This document shows, piece by piece, positions 45,422-57,589 of a stretch of 64,000 bases of DNA. The first letter of the stretch is position 1. Each line of letters begins with the position of its first letter. Source of the stretch: Cepaea nemoralis. Lineage: Eukaryota; Mollusca; Gastropoda; Stylommatophora; Helicidae. Both the position numbers and the translations under genes were made by a program. The notes under the pieces were generated by a model, which ran no database searches, was not told the DNA's origin, and saw nothing but the letters and a program-made list of their open reading frames with translations. The DNA lies in NCBI GenBank assembly GCA_014155875.1, contig JACEFZ010027058.1, positions 143,501 to 207,500 of the forward strand. The letters are read 5' to 3'.

Positions 45422-48119
45422 GGCAGGTCTCTACAGTAATATGGTTAATGTTTCTGTCTTTAACTGCAGAGCAACTAACATCAGAACCATTCTCTAAAAT
45501 AAGATCTAGAACTTGTACTGTCTCGCGTCTGAGAACGAGATTGTTCTGTGAGGGCGGGACGCCAGGCGACAGCAGTCGGCAAAATCAGGTAAATGTCGGC
45601 CGAAGTCCAACCTCCAGTCGGTGGTGGTAGTCGTCTTGCGAGGACCGCACTCCGCAGCAAAGACCAGGAGAGTTGTCGAGGAACCCAATCCACAACCTAG
45701 AGGAAGAGCCGGCTTCTCAGAGTGTGGCTCCATGAGCCATGAACGGGGTGCGAAGAAAGGAAGATGGCAACCAAGATAAACGCTGTTGTTGATTGCAATG
45801 TTCTGTAAGGGATATGCAACATTTTAAAAAAAAATAGCGAAGCGCAGGCGCGGAGGCGACAGAGGATATGGCCAGAGAAGAAGACGGCTTCCCACGGCCA
45901 CAGGTGCTAGAGTGTGTGAGGGCACGAAGCATCGGGTGCACGATGCTCTCCTCCCCGAGGAAGGGGTGGATTGGGAGCAGGCATTTTTCGCAGGTATGGG
46001 ACAACCACAGAACAACGCAAGACAACGCAAGGCCAGCGCAAAGACCGAACATCTCGAACGCACAAAGACATCTGGAGTCATGACCCGGGTGGGCCCGCCC
46101 CTAGAGAGTGTCAAGAAGGTAAATAGCCGAAACATTCTGGGAAGGGGACCTCTGACGATCAGAAGCCTCGTGTCGTACTTGCTCCGCCACGTAGTTCTTA
46201 TCACTGCACCATTGTGCACACCAGACGCATTGTTCGCTGCGATTACATCGGGCCACTGGAGCAAGTTATGAGTTTCTTTGTTTTATTACAAGCCTAGGAT
46301 TTTCAAGCAATGTGTTCCTGCTCTTTCGTTTCTTTCTTTACTTTCTAATTTCAGTCTTCTTCTTCTTCTTTTTATTTTATTTTACGTATGGTTCCCCCCC
46401 CCCCCCCACTCCCACCCCATCTTACTTTTCCTTGTTAAATTGTTATTTTGTCCTATTAAATTCCTTGTCACAGCCACGCTTCATTATTAGTCAGCGCAAT
46501 GTATTATCGTTATTCTTATATTTGCCATTGGCATAATCATTATCACATTTTTTACCAGCTGGCGTGAACGATCATGCTTTTGCACATCTCGTGATCTCCA
46601 CATGAATGTATCAATTGGTGTGCTGAGATTGTTCAATGCCACGATGACAGACTGCCACGAATCGCTGGCTACCTCTGGACATAGCCCCGCTAATGTGCCC
46701 AGTTTCTCAGTGTTTACCAATATTTCTCCTGCAGTAAGTTATCGTTGTGTCTTCAGTTCTAGAAGAACTTGTGTCTAAGTTCTAGAAGCCTTTTCATACA
46801 ATTGACTTCCTTTGGTTGTCAAATTTAGTTTAGCCATTCTCCTGGAAAACCACATTTCTGTCGCTTCAAGAGATGTTGTTTACTGATGTCTGTGTTTATT
46901 TGTATTTTTATTCTTATTGTTCAAGATTAACAGCCGTATGTTGCAATTCCTTTTATGTAATATGCCATTAGAAAATCTATATTTTATATCATATCTATAT
47001 ATACATAAGAGTACATATTCTTTATTAAATTGTTTAGTTTCATTTCCGATTTTCTTAAGAATCTACATTCCCATTTGTATATTACACCCGCGCTTTCATC
47101 TGCTACATATTTATTCTCATATGTCATGCTGGAGTATATCTAAACTGTATGTTCATGGATATATATATATATTTCATTAATTTATATTTTCATTATTTGA
47201 CAATGCGCTCACATTTCCATGCTATTCAAGGTGTGTTTTTAAACATTTGTGCAGGTGTGTTTTGAGGAATGTTTAAGCTGCTGAAGACGCCCATGTGTCC
47301 AGAATTTGAATGTGTCTGTATTTGTTGATTCTGCAGAATAAACCCGATTATTGTGAATGCATTACCAGGTGGATATTTCTGCTCCTCCTGTGGCCACAAA
47401 TTCTAGTCACGTGGTCAAATAATCATCTCCGCAGAGAATCATCCATTCCGTGGACAACATTCGATGGTTAAAAATAATTTTACAAATGTGTCCCGGATAA
47501 CCAGGAAAACAAATAGCCTAACTTAGAAAACTTGTTTTCATTTTCCCAAAGACTTCCGGATGCACAAGGTGTAGAAAATGTAAAACTGGCTGACGTTTTG
47601 AAAAAACAAAAAAATCAACACACGGGGTCAATGGAGGGTCAATTGAAGTAAACAACAAGTGTAGTTTCTTCAAGGCAAGCACTGCACATAATACAGAATG
47701 CTATACTGGACAATGAAGTAAACGAGTTCCATAGACTAATGCTTCAAACATGCCTGTGATTAGAACTATTGAATTCTTCAGTAACGGGGGAAACCTCATT
47801 GTTAATATCGCATTCAGCTCACGTCGCGTGGCTTGGTATGATGCCACCCCAGATAAGATATCGAACCGACAAACGGTACTGGCATTATTTATTCTGCGCT
47901 GCTCTCTGGTCTAACATGACTAATAGGTACTCAGTTGTTATTACAATGAGCCAGCATTATAGGTTTGTTAACAGCAGTATGAGAAGTGATACCTGGGGAA
48001 TAACACAGTTGCTAATTTTACAGCCCCCTCCCAATTGGCAGGATCCCATTGAAACGACAGCTTTGATTTGTGCATTTTATTGTATTCAAATGTGGCCAAT
48101 CTCTCATGTCTGTTATTAA
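45422..48119. other. Unassigned stretch
   Basis: No recognisable gene. Open frames on both strands between 45480 and 46270 lack known motifs. The right part (46300-48100) is AT-rich, with a C run at 46388-46401 and a short AT microsatellite near 47157-47170. It may hold the LINE W 3' UTR at its left end. Confidence 0.4.
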
Positions 48120-48290
48120 TATTACTCATAGCCTATCCTCTAACCTCCACTCCATTCTCTTGCTAGAAGTTGTGATATCATACATCAGACTCTCATTTTA
48201 TTTAGAATCCCTTAACCTTCGCATTGAAGCCCTAGCCACTTCGCTTATATCGCACGACAGCCCCATCCGTGTATAAATGGTGCACGTGTG
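48120..48290 (-). pseudogene. I/Nimb-like LINE, short RNase H remnant
   Basis: The minus strand retains a decayed IYTDG...GF-type segment followed by an SSMRM-like stretch, colinear with the RNase H start at 49660-49800. It has stops and shifts. Confidence 0.5.
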
Positions 48291-48582
48291 CCCCTGTCTG
48301 ACTGTGCTGTCCACTCCAGACAGCCTGGCTCTAGCGTGACTAACACTCTATGTAATGTGGATTTGTGGAGGGAAAGAGCACAACCAACGCTATATATATT
48401 CTCAGGACACTATTAGACAGAGCTATAGAAGTAACAACAAATCTGTACTTTTGCTTCAAAGACTACACAAAAGCTTTTGACAATGTGAGGCATGAAGATA
48501 GAATACAATTACTAGAGCAACTGAACATCAGCAAGGATCTGCGAATAATAAAGAACATATATTGGCAGCAAACAGCGGCCAT

Positions 48583-51095
48583 GATTGATTGATTGATTGA
48601 TTGATTGATTTAAGAACCGACATCACAGCATTCGGGGCATTTCCACAAGCGCTCCGTTCCCATCCCCAGCAGCCAGCGAAGAGTTCCAACACCGATAGTG
48701 CAAGTAGCAATCTGATATGTCCGTCTCGCCTTTCCTCTGAGTGTTGAGCGTCGGCCAGATCCCTTCATCACTCCTAGCTGTCACATTCTTGTCAGACCAT
48801 GGTGATCCATTTGCTCCTCCGAGGTGTACACGTGCTCCCACAAGGCCGCAACCACGTCTGCCTTGTCATGCATCAATACTCCACCAAGTTTTGCAGAGCC
48901 AGCCAGTCTGTCCGCCTGTTCATTCCCCAGCACACCGGCATGCCCTGGAGAAAAGATCCAGGCGATGCTTGCCACCCGTGATCTCCGGAGCGAAGCAAGC
49001 CACTCTGCCCGAAGCTTGCCTGTCCTCACCTTCCTCAGCATGCTTTCTGAGTCAGTTACAATCACGATGTGTGTGTGTATCGTATTCTCCATCCAGCGGG
49101 AAGCTGCACTTGATTGATTGATTGATTGATTTAGGGACCGGCATCACAGCATTTGGGACATTCCCATAAGCGCTCCGTCCCCATCCTCACCAGCCAGCGA
49201 AGAGTTCCAACACTAATAGTTTCAGTAGCAATCTGATTATATGTCCGTCTCGCCTTTCCTCTGATCGTCGATCGTCGGCCAGATCCCCTCGACACACCTC
49301 GCTATCTCATTCTTACCAGACTATGGTGATCCATTTGCTCCTCCGAGGTGTACATGTGCTCCCACAAGGCCGCAACCACGTCTGTCTTGTCATGCATCAA
49401 TACTCCACCAAGTTTTGTCGAGCCAGCCAATCTGTCCGCCTGTTCATTCCCCAGCACACCGGCATGCCCCTGGAGAAAAGATCCAGGTGATGCTTGCTAC
49501 CCGTGACCTCCGAAGCGAAGCAAGCCACACTGCACGAAGCTTGCCTGTTCTCACCCTCCTCAGCATGCTTTCTGAGTCAGTTACAATCACAATGTGTGAA
49601 TGTGTCGTGTTCTCTATCCAGCGTAAAGCTGCACTGACCGCCATCCACCTCCATTCTTAAGCTAGATATTGATGTGATCAAACGCCAGGCTCTCCTGCAC
49701 CAAACGCCGACCATTAGCTTTTGCTAAGAACCCCCAGGCACTTCTCCTACCTCTCAACACCGACCCATCAGTGTAGATAATCACATCACCCGGGCGAGAA
49801 TTATCCTGAATTAGTTGCTGAATTTCCACTTCTGTGGCCCCTGCTGGCCACTCCCTGCACTCCCGGCTCAATGTGATTATAACTCTGCACAAGTCTGACT
49901 GCACGGCTGGCCTGATGTTCTCCAAGGGGCACACATGTCTGATCGTATCCTTCGCCTGAGCCATCCATGATTTCCCTCATGCAACGGGTGATCTGTGTCT
50001 GCAGCTACTCTGAGGTATGCCTTCGCCTGCATCACCTCTGCCTACCAGCAACAGTAGGCAGACCAAGGATGTAACGCATACACACTACTGGAGTTGTCTC
50101 TGGTGCATCCCAGAATGACCCGCATAGCTTCATTCTGTATGCGCTCTAATTTCACCAGCTGGCTCTTTGAGACAGTGAGCAGTCCTAGTCCACAATCAAT
50201 CACTGAGAGGATGAAGTGCTGGTATACTGTAAAAGCATTCTCTGCTCTGTGTCCATTGCAGCCATAGTTTTAAGTGCCTTTTGAGATCTTGTCACAACCG
50301 TCTCCACATGGTCCTTGAAGGACAGACTCCTGTCAAATGTGATTCCCAGATACTTCAGTTTGTTCTCTCTGTTGACGCTTCTGCCATCTATCGTGAGGCT
50401 TGAGACATCTCTCACAATCCTGTTGACCAGAGAGCACCACAACACAGCCGCCTTTTCCGGGTGGATGACAGCACTCGTTTCAGTGCACCAGTCAATCACT
50501 TTGTCTACTGTCACCTGTAGCTCCTGGGCTGTTTGATCCCTATTTTCTCCCCTGCCTGTATGCAAGAATATCATCTGTTCTCACCCAGAATCCTTCCAAC
50601 CCCTGGTGCTTCTAGATAATCACATCACCCGAGCGAGCATTATCCTGAATTAGTTGCTGGATTTCCACTTCCGTGGCCCCCTGCTGGCCACTCCGTACAC
50701 TCCCGGCTCAATTTGATTATAACTCTGCACAAGTCTGACTGCTCCGCTGGCACTCTGACCCACTTCTCTCCTCGCCTAATGTTCTCCAAGGGGTACACCT
50801 GTCTGATCGTTTCCTCCACCTGAGCCATCCACGATTTCCCTCTTATCAGTCTCTGACCCTTAACTGCGTCCAGCGCCTCAAGCAACGAGTGATCTGTGTC
50901 TGCAGCTACTCTGAGGTATGCCTTGCCTGCATCACCTTGAGCCTACCAGCAACAGTAGGCAGACCAAGAATGTAACGCATACACACTACTGGAGTGTCTC
51001 TAGTGAATCCCGGAATGACCCGCATAGTTTCGTTCTGTATGCACTCTAATTTCTCCAGCTGCTCTTTGAGACAGTGAGAAGTCCTAGTCCATAAG
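48583..51095 (-). mobile_element. I/Nimb-like LINE concatemer (three head-to-tail 5'-truncated copies)
   Basis: All three segments read on the minus strand. Segment 1 is 49107-48583 (part of RNase H to the 3' tail of TCAA repeats). Segment 2 is about 50607-49108 (RT, RNase H, tail). Segment 3 is about 51095-50608 (RT C-terminal region to RNase H start). The coding matches are VDKVIDWCTETSAVIHPEKA, LKYLGITFDRSLSFKDH, VIYTDGSVLRGRRSAWGF and PGHAGVLGNEQADRLAG. The whole array is flanked by CAGCGGCCAT (48573-48582 and 51096-51105). No TSD is seen between segments. Confidence 0.85.
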
Positions 51096-51229
51096 CAGCG
51101 GCCATAAGAATCAACAACCCTGTAGGAACATGTCGGTGTATAAAGAAGGGCGTCAGACAAAGTTGTGTATTGTCTCCTTTCCCCCCTCATTGTATAGTAT
51201 ATAATAATAATATAAATAACTTATGTTAT

Positions 51230-51521
51230 TGATTATGTGGTTGTTTCGGGATTTGAAATTTAAATATTGAGCACAACCCACTACTGGCAACGCCGATCAC
51301 ATTCTGGTATGAACCTAAGGCCTATCCACGTCAATATGGAAGCACTATACTCGAGTTTCGCCCTCATTTGAGCTCGTCAGTAGTGCATATCCCTGACCGG
51401 ATCCGGAAACAGTCCCGGATCACGCGTGTGAAGCGGATGTGTAACCACGCGGCAGACACTGGACACACCAAATTATCACAACAGAACATCACAACGCTAC
51501 CCATCGTAGGCTATGCTCAAG
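51230..51521. mobile_element. 292-bp retroposon-like insert
   Basis: It is flanked by ATAACTTATGTTAT (51216-51229 and 51522-51535). No tRNA promoter boxes, tail or protein are recognised with confidence, and orientation is unknown. It separates the conserved RT blocks of LINE Y just before the YADD motif. Confidence 0.75.
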
Positions 51522-52329
51522 ATAACTTATGTTATGCTGACGATACCGTCTTGATAGAACAAGTCAGAACGATCTACAGGAAATGATAGATACAATGGAT
51601 GTAGAAAGTGAAAGAATGGGCCTATGGTTTGAATAATAGAAAGACATAAGTTATGGTGATATCAAAGAAACATATTTTGCCTAAATGTGCAATTACATTA
51701 CATGACATTTTTTTGGGACAAGTACAGACATTCAGATATCTAGGCACATGGATAACATCAGATGGAAGATGCATCACTGAGATAAACAGCAGAATAGGAC
51801 AAGCAAAAACTGCGTTCAATCAAATGAAGAACGTTTTGTGCAATAAGTCACTGTCCTTGAAAGTCGGAAAAGAGTTACATAGAACCAGTTTTAACATACG
51901 GCTGCTAGTCCTGTACAATTAGTACACATGTGAAAAAGAAATCCTTGGAAGCCTTGGAGATATGGTTTTAAAGAAGAATACTGAAAATTAGTTGGACAGC
52001 TAAAAAGAGCAATCCAGGACGTTTTAAGGGAAGCTAAGTCGCAAAGACAACTTATCACAAACATCAGAAAGAGGCAGTCATCGTTTTTTGGCCAATGGCC
52101 ACGTTATGAGAAGACAAAAACTGGAACATGTTGTGACAACCGGAAAGATTTGCGGAAAGAGAGATAGAGGAAGACAGCGTGAAAAGATTCTTGACAGTCT
52201 TGTGTAATGGCACGGAAGGGAGTCAACACAGGAATGGATCCATGACGTCGGAGATCGTAATTTGTGGAGAAGCATGACCGCCCAGGCCAGCCGGCAAGGC
52301 ACTGGATGATGAAGACTGCCGTGTGGGAC

Positions 52330-53235
52330 AGCACCATGGCCCATTTATTGTGCCGTACTATCTTACAATTTTGACAGAATGTCCGGTCGTCTTTTCAGCC
52401 TGTACCAGCAAAGAACTGCATCTCCTCAACCTGTGACTCCTGGTGTCCCTCAGTGCCTCATAAAGAGGTGCTTCTTGTGCGCTGCAACCCTGGCGCATCT
52501 TCTGACTATCATATATGGAAGACAAAGCAAGTAGAAGCTGCATGCATACAATTACTGTGTCCCTTGTGCATCCGAAATAATTCGTGTCCTCATCGTGTAT
52601 GCGCTCAGGCTTCTCCAGCTGACTGCGATACTGTCAGCAATCCCACATCATACTCAGTCACTGAAATGGTTGATTGTTGGTTGAGAGCGTATAGTCATCT
52701 TTGTTCTCTGCCCGTCGCTGCCATCAACCTTCAGTGCTTTGAGTCCCTTCCTGACCTATGACACCACATCTCCCACGTGATCCCTAAAAGTCAGACATGT
52801 GTCAAATGTTATTCCGAGATTGTTAATTGTTTTTGTTTAATCGACCGGCCATTGACAGTGATGCCTGGAACATGTGATGATTATATAACCTCGTCCATAG
52901 CAATTTTGTTACATAAAGAGCACCATAACACAGCTGCTTTATCAGGGTTTGAAGAATGGTACCCGCTTCCATGTAGCATTCACTCACTTTATCCACAGCA
53001 ACGTGCAATTGCTCTTGTTATTTCCACTGTACTTCTCCCCTGTTTATAAACAAGAACATCCGTCCGCAAATGTAGAATTACGACATATGTTTACTGCCTA
53101 TATCATCAACATCCTCATTGTGTAAGCGTTGAAAAGCACCTGTGGAATGACGGTTGCATGCTTACTCAGAAACCATGCATAGACATCATTAGCCATAGTT
53201 GCCACATGTGTCCATCTTTCCGTGGTCGCTAACTC
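52330..53235 (-). pseudogene. Diverged I/Nimb-like LINE RT remnant
   Basis: The minus strand retains VPQ-like and LFNAYTMRM blocks (near 53100-53150) and VDKVSECYMEAG (near 52950-53000), colinear with VDKVIDWCTETS of the LINE at 50200-50574. An Arg/Cys-rich region follows. It is broken by many stops, so it is older than the neighbouring concatemer. Confidence 0.6.
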
Positions 53236-53588
53236 TTCCGGCACTCCTGCCTTCAGTCTACAGCTGTCTAGGCCATCTTGCAATGACTTCCGGCACTCCT
53301 GCCTTCAGTCTACAGTGGTCTAGGCCATCTTGCAATGACTTCCGGCACTCCTGTCTTCAGTCTACAGCTGTCTAGGCCATCTTGCAATGACTTCCAGCAC
53401 TCCTGCTTTCAGTCTACAGCTGTCTAGACCATCTTGCAATGACTTCCGGCACTCCTGCCTTCAGTCTACAGCTGTCTAGGCCATCTTCTTACAATGACTT
53501 CCGGCACTCCTGCCTTCAGTCTACAGCTGTCTAGGCCATCTTTCAATGACTTCCGGCACTCCCGCCTTCAGTCTACAACTGTCTAGAC
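53236..53588 (+). repeat. 52-bp minisatellite, left block
   Basis: About seven units of CTTCCGGCACTCCTGCCTTCAGTCTACAGCTGTCTAGGCCATCTTGCAATGA. The array is interrupted by a hAT-type MITE and continues to the right. Confidence 0.9.
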
Positions 53589-54094
53589 CAGTGTTTCCCA
53601 ACCTTTTTTGTGCCATGCCCCACCTAAGCCTTTCTAAAATTCTTATGTCCCCCGCCCCGCCCCGCGCCCCACCCCGCCCGCTCCACACCCCCCAACATAT
53701 ACATAATTTTTAATATTCAAAAATTGAAATGTTCACTAAAGAAACTTGATTGATTTGTTTTAGGAAGAAATCACTTGGAACTTATTGAGCAAACACAGTA
53801 AGTAAATTTTCAAAACATAATGGAGAACTGAAATTGAAGTACAAAATAATTTTAATGAAATATTTTTCTATATTATTTTAATTAGTAGTAATTATTTATT
53901 ATTTAAATTTAGTAAGATCATTGCGCTTGATGCTTACTACAAAGAGATCTTATGTCAGGTTCCAATTTAGTTATCTTCAGTCTCAAGTCTTCCCCTTTTG
54001 TTATATCCAGCCGATTTCTTCCATTTTCGAATTGCCCCCCTTAACAATCGAATTGCCCCCCTGTGGGGCGTGGGCCCCACGTTGGGAAACACTG
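53589..54094. mobile_element. hAT-type non-autonomous DNA transposon (MITE), 506 bp
   Basis: Perfect 14-bp terminal inverted repeats, CAGTGTTTCCCAAC at 53589-53602 and GTTGGGAAACACTG at 54081-54094, are flanked by the 8-bp duplication GTCTAGAC (53581-53588 and 54095-54102). The CAGTG ends and 8-bp TSD are hAT hallmarks. There is no transposase frame. The interior has C-rich and AT-rich parts. Confidence 0.92.
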
Positions 54095-54270
54095 GTCTAG
54101 ACCATCTTGCAATGACTTCCGGCACTCCTGCCTTCAGTCTACAGCTGTCTAGGCCATCTTGCAATGACTTCCGGCACTCCTGCCTTCAGTCTACAGCTGT
54201 CTAGACCATCTTGCAATGACTTCCGGCACTCCTGCCTTCAGTCTACAGCTGTCTAGACCATCTTGCAATG
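54095..54270 (+). repeat. 52-bp minisatellite, right block
   Basis: About three and a half more units of the same 52-bp repeat as 53236-53588, starting with the MITE's TSD. Confidence 0.88.
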
Positions 54271-55131
54271 TGTCCGTCATCACCTGGTCCATAAACAAAT
54301 TGTCCCGAAGCAGCTTCCTGCTTTGAGTCTGCGATGTGATAGCGCCGTCACATTTTGTACGCCTGAGAAGATGGAGGAATAGGTGGTCAATCTTTAGCTC
54401 ACGTTGGCAAGCGACGAGCCCAGGAGTCGAACTCGAGTACGACCGTGTCATGACATTACTAGCGCTGTAAAATATCAACTTGGCTAGCGAGCCGTTATCT
54501 TGCCAGCTGTATTCTGTACAGGGATGATCATGTAACCATTTAACGGGATGATCATATCACCACTTAGTCTAATATTATCTTGATTTGGCTTAGGTAGTGC
54601 CGGCAGATGGCTATGCAGCCAATCACATAGCACTGAAGATGTTTTAACGCTGGAGTTGAAACAGCTGACCACTTCCTCAGTGCGGCATCGCCTAAATTCT
54701 CCATGTGGACACATCTTACCCCATCTGGACCTGGCGCACTGTCTTGTTTTCTTCAGATCATATGTGATATCTTTCACGTGCGCGATTGTCTCATCTGGCT
54801 TTCCTCTGATCACTCGAGCCAGATCCTCACCTATAGTGCACATCCGAAGTTCCTATCCTTGTGGTCAGTCTCATCTCTCCAGGAAGGCCTCTCCTTTCTC
54901 TCTGTCTGTTGTCAAGAATCACCCCTGTATAACTTAACCAGTGATTTGTGCCGCCCCTTTATTTTTCTGATTTTTGTAGATTAACCAATATGCCGTTGAA
55001 ATGAGAGCTGACTGAAGAAACAGAATTAAGGAAATATGCTGTTGGCATTAGAAGCATTAAAGTATTATAACATTCATACATGAACTTAATGTCGAGGGCA
55101 TGCAAACATGCAAACAGCAGTTGGGCAACAA
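54271..55131. other. Unassigned; one minus-strand open frame
   Basis: The minus frame 54843-54484 (119 codons; QCARSRWGKMCPHGEFRRC) is protein-like but I do not recognise it. It may belong to the old LINE to its left. Confidence 0.35.
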
Positions 55132-55138
55132 TGCAAGT

Positions 55139-55360
55139 CAAAAACTGTCATTTACTGCCTCGCGGTGTATGACAGGAGAGTCTTGAGAGCCTGAGGAATT
55201 AAGGCCGCCTGGCTAGTGCGGTCGCTGCGAACTGTGCAGGTTAGAGTTTTCTTTTTGCTCCCGACAGAAAAAGAAACTCCACACCTTACCGAGGATTCGA
55301 ACCCGGGTCTCCCGAAGGAGAATCCGGCATTCTAGCCACTCGAACAGCCGTTCCTATAAT
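55139..55360 (-). mobile_element. tRNA-like SINE, copy 3
   Basis: It is colinear with 30792-31026: tail complement AAAACTGTCATTTACTGCC at the left, CTCCCGACAGAAAAAG in the body, and a tRNA-like head with B-box complement GGATTCGAACCC at the right. The flanking repeat TGCAAGT is at 55132-55138 and 55361-55367. Confidence 0.9.
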
Positions 55361-55379
55361 TGCAAGTATGAAGATATAC

Positions 55380-57500
55380 TCAGTGATAGGATATTCTTTA
55401 GAATATCGACATATAGCAACAGACAATGAAGTGGAACAATGACGTTAAAGATAGCATATTCATAAAGAAGGTAGCATTAAAAAAATAGATCACAACTTAA
55501 TCTGAACAAGACTGTGTTACTTATAGAATAACGTGACGAGAGGCCAAACGAACAATTAGAGCATCTAAAGATGAATCCTGGAGAATATACGGTGAACAGA
55601 TGGCGACCCTTAGCAAAGACTGCCCAAGAGAATTTTATTAACGTGTCAACACAGTGAGAAACAGAGATGCATGCTACAACCCAACCACCATCATAAACAG
55701 CAAAAGAGGTATACAAATATTAATCCACAACAAAGACTAGCAAGGTGGGCAGAATACTTTCAAGAACTACTTAACCCTACAAATAATAACATAGAAAATC
55801 TCACTTTTGTGCCTAAAAGCCATGAACAAAAAGAACCAAATTTCATCCCTGCAGAAGTCAAAGCAGTTATACAGAAAAGTCCTAAAAACAAATCACCGGG
55901 TCCAGATGGAATAACCACAGAAGCTATTCAGGTCTGTGAGGAAACAGGAGTTTAATGACTAACAAGACTTTTTAAGATAGCGCGGGAAGAAAGAAAAGTC
56001 CCAGATGATTGGCAGCAGGCAATAATAGTACCAATATGGAAAAGGAAAGGCAATATGTGACAGTGCGAAACAAACAGAGGTATATCACTCCTGAGCCATA
56101 AAGAGAAAATGTACGCAAAACTATTGGAACATAGAGCTAGACCCATAGTCTAGTTAAGCAAAGTACAATTCGGTTTTCGGAAAGGTAAAAGTTGCACTGA
56201 TGCACTATTTACACTTAGACAAATATGTGGAAAAAAACTATCGAATATAGTGACCAGCAGAATATAGTGTTTGTAGATCAGGACAAGGCTTTCGATAGAG
56301 TAGACAGATACAGATTATGGACCATCCTTGAAGACTATGGGATACAAGGACAATTGCTAGAAAACATCATAGCCATGTACCACTCGAGCCGAAGTGCAGT
56401 AAGAACACAAGAAGGTATATCAGATATGTTCACAGTCAATACAGGAGTGAGACAGTGTGTGTGTTCTCTCCTCTGCTATTTAATATCTACATGTACAGAA
56501 TATCCAAAGAAGCAAGCCTTGACAGAACAGATTCACATGAAATAAATGAACTTCTATTTGCAGACGATCAGTGCCTGTTTTACAGCGATGAGGGTAGACT
56601 ACAAAATCATATTAATAATTAGTTAGTTAGTTAGTTAGTTAGTTGGTTGGTTGGTTGGTTAGTTAGTTAGTTAGCTAGTTAGTTAGTCGAGGTTCCAACT
56701 TCACGGCAACGGGTCAAAGAACCCATTATGCTCCATTCCTGTGCCAGTTAACATCATACAAAATGCACCCACTGTCCAATGTGAAAAGTGGAATAGACAG
56801 GAGTCTCGGCAATCCAACAGCCCGCACAGTTAAACTGCATAATGCCGCCGCCAGAATGCCAACACAAAATTGATCCACGAAAACCACAGTTCATCGTCGA
56901 CGGACTCGGCAGTCACCAGAAAGACCTCACTGACCCGGGTTTTCTCACATGGCTCGGTCTTTAACCGCAGGGTGACCCGCCGAAAGTGTCGCATAAAGCA
57001 CGAGTGAGTGCGTGGGCGACACTGTGAGCTGTGAATTTCGCGTGGAATGCTTTTACATCATATTAATAATCTGAGTTCAACGTGCAACAGATACAATATG
57101 AGTATAAACACAGCCAAAACAGAAGTAATGCAAGTTAGCAGATCGCCTGGTCCACTAAGTATACAAATAAATAGCACAACTCTGAAACAAGTTAAAGAAT
57201 TCAAATATCTTGGAAGTATGGCTGAAGAAGGCAGATTGGACAGAGAATTCGAAATCAGATGTTTAAAAAAAAACGAATGCACTTACATATCAACTATCAA
57301 CTACCCTTACTGAAACATCCAAATATACCCATGTCCGCAAAACAACAGATAATAAACAGCATATTCACACCAACCCTGTGCTATCAATCTCAAACTTGGA
57401 CTTTATCCAAATTACACTTTCACAAAATCAACACCAGCGAGATGAGATGCCCAAGGAGAGCTGCCAACTTAACAATCCGAGACCGAGTAAGTAATGAATG
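55380..57500 (+). pseudogene. LINE family Z, copy 2, interrupted once
   Basis: Order of motifs: RLARWAEYFQELLN, KNKSPGPDGITTEAI, VPDDWQQAIIVPIWKRKG, VQFGFRKGKSCTDALF, VFVDQDKAFDRVDR, NTGVRQ and ELLFADDQCLFY, then after the insert at 56620-57056 MSINTAKTEVMQVS, LKQVKEFKYLGSM and TPTLCYQSQTWTL. Stops and shifts occur throughout (for example near 55955 and 56450). It covers the RT N-terminal part missing from the copy at 32991. The copy ends near 57500. Confidence 0.85.
56620..57056 (-). mobile_element. 437-bp retroposon with CTAA-repeat tail
   Basis: It is flanked by ATCATATTAATAAT (56606-56619 and 57057-57070). The plus strand begins with a long TTAG/TTGG repeat (56620-56687), read as the 3' tail of a minus-strand insert. 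The body has no protein. TSD spacing of 451 bp explains the frame change between the two halves of the LINE Z RT. Confidence 0.82.
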
Positions 57501-57561
57501 AACACCCAAAAACGAGAAGTAGGTTGAGAGCTTTACCAAAGCTCAACTACAAAAAACAATG

Positions 57562-57588
57562 GACGTTGCGGCCAAAGCCTTCGTCAGC
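57562..57588 (-). ncRNA. Degenerate hammerhead ribozyme-like motif
   Basis: The minus strand reads CTGACGAAGGCTTTGGCC then GCAACGTC. This has the order of a minimal hammerhead: CUGANGA, a short stem II (GGC-UUUG-GCC), then a GAAAC-like box and a GUC cleavage triplet. The box is GCAAC instead of GAAAC, so activity is doubtful. A nearby inverted repeat (GTTGAGAGCTTT/AAAGCTCAAC, 57524-57548) could add structure. Such motifs are known from Penelope-like elements, but no such protein is seen here. Confidence 0.45.
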
Positions 57589-57589
57589 A

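Larger units (their letters stand above)
48345..52310 (+). pseudogene. LINE family Y, copy 3, interrupted twice
   Basis: RT motifs: GFVEGKSTTNAIYILRTLL, FKDYTKAFDNVRHED and NIYWQQTAA up to 48582, then GVRQSCVLSP after 51106, the catalytic LCYADDTVLI after 51521, TFRYLGTWITSDGR, NIRKRQSSFFG and the C-terminal LWRSMTAQ near 52265. The first insert (48583-51095) and the second (51230-51521) are flanked by TSDs 2523 and 306 bp apart, both multiples of three, and the frame is in phase across each. Later stops and shifts (for example near 51580) show decay. Confidence 0.88.

Noticed and set aside
53236..54270. Possible CRISPR array
   Set aside because: Units are directly tandem without unique spacers, and the context is eukaryotic transposons.
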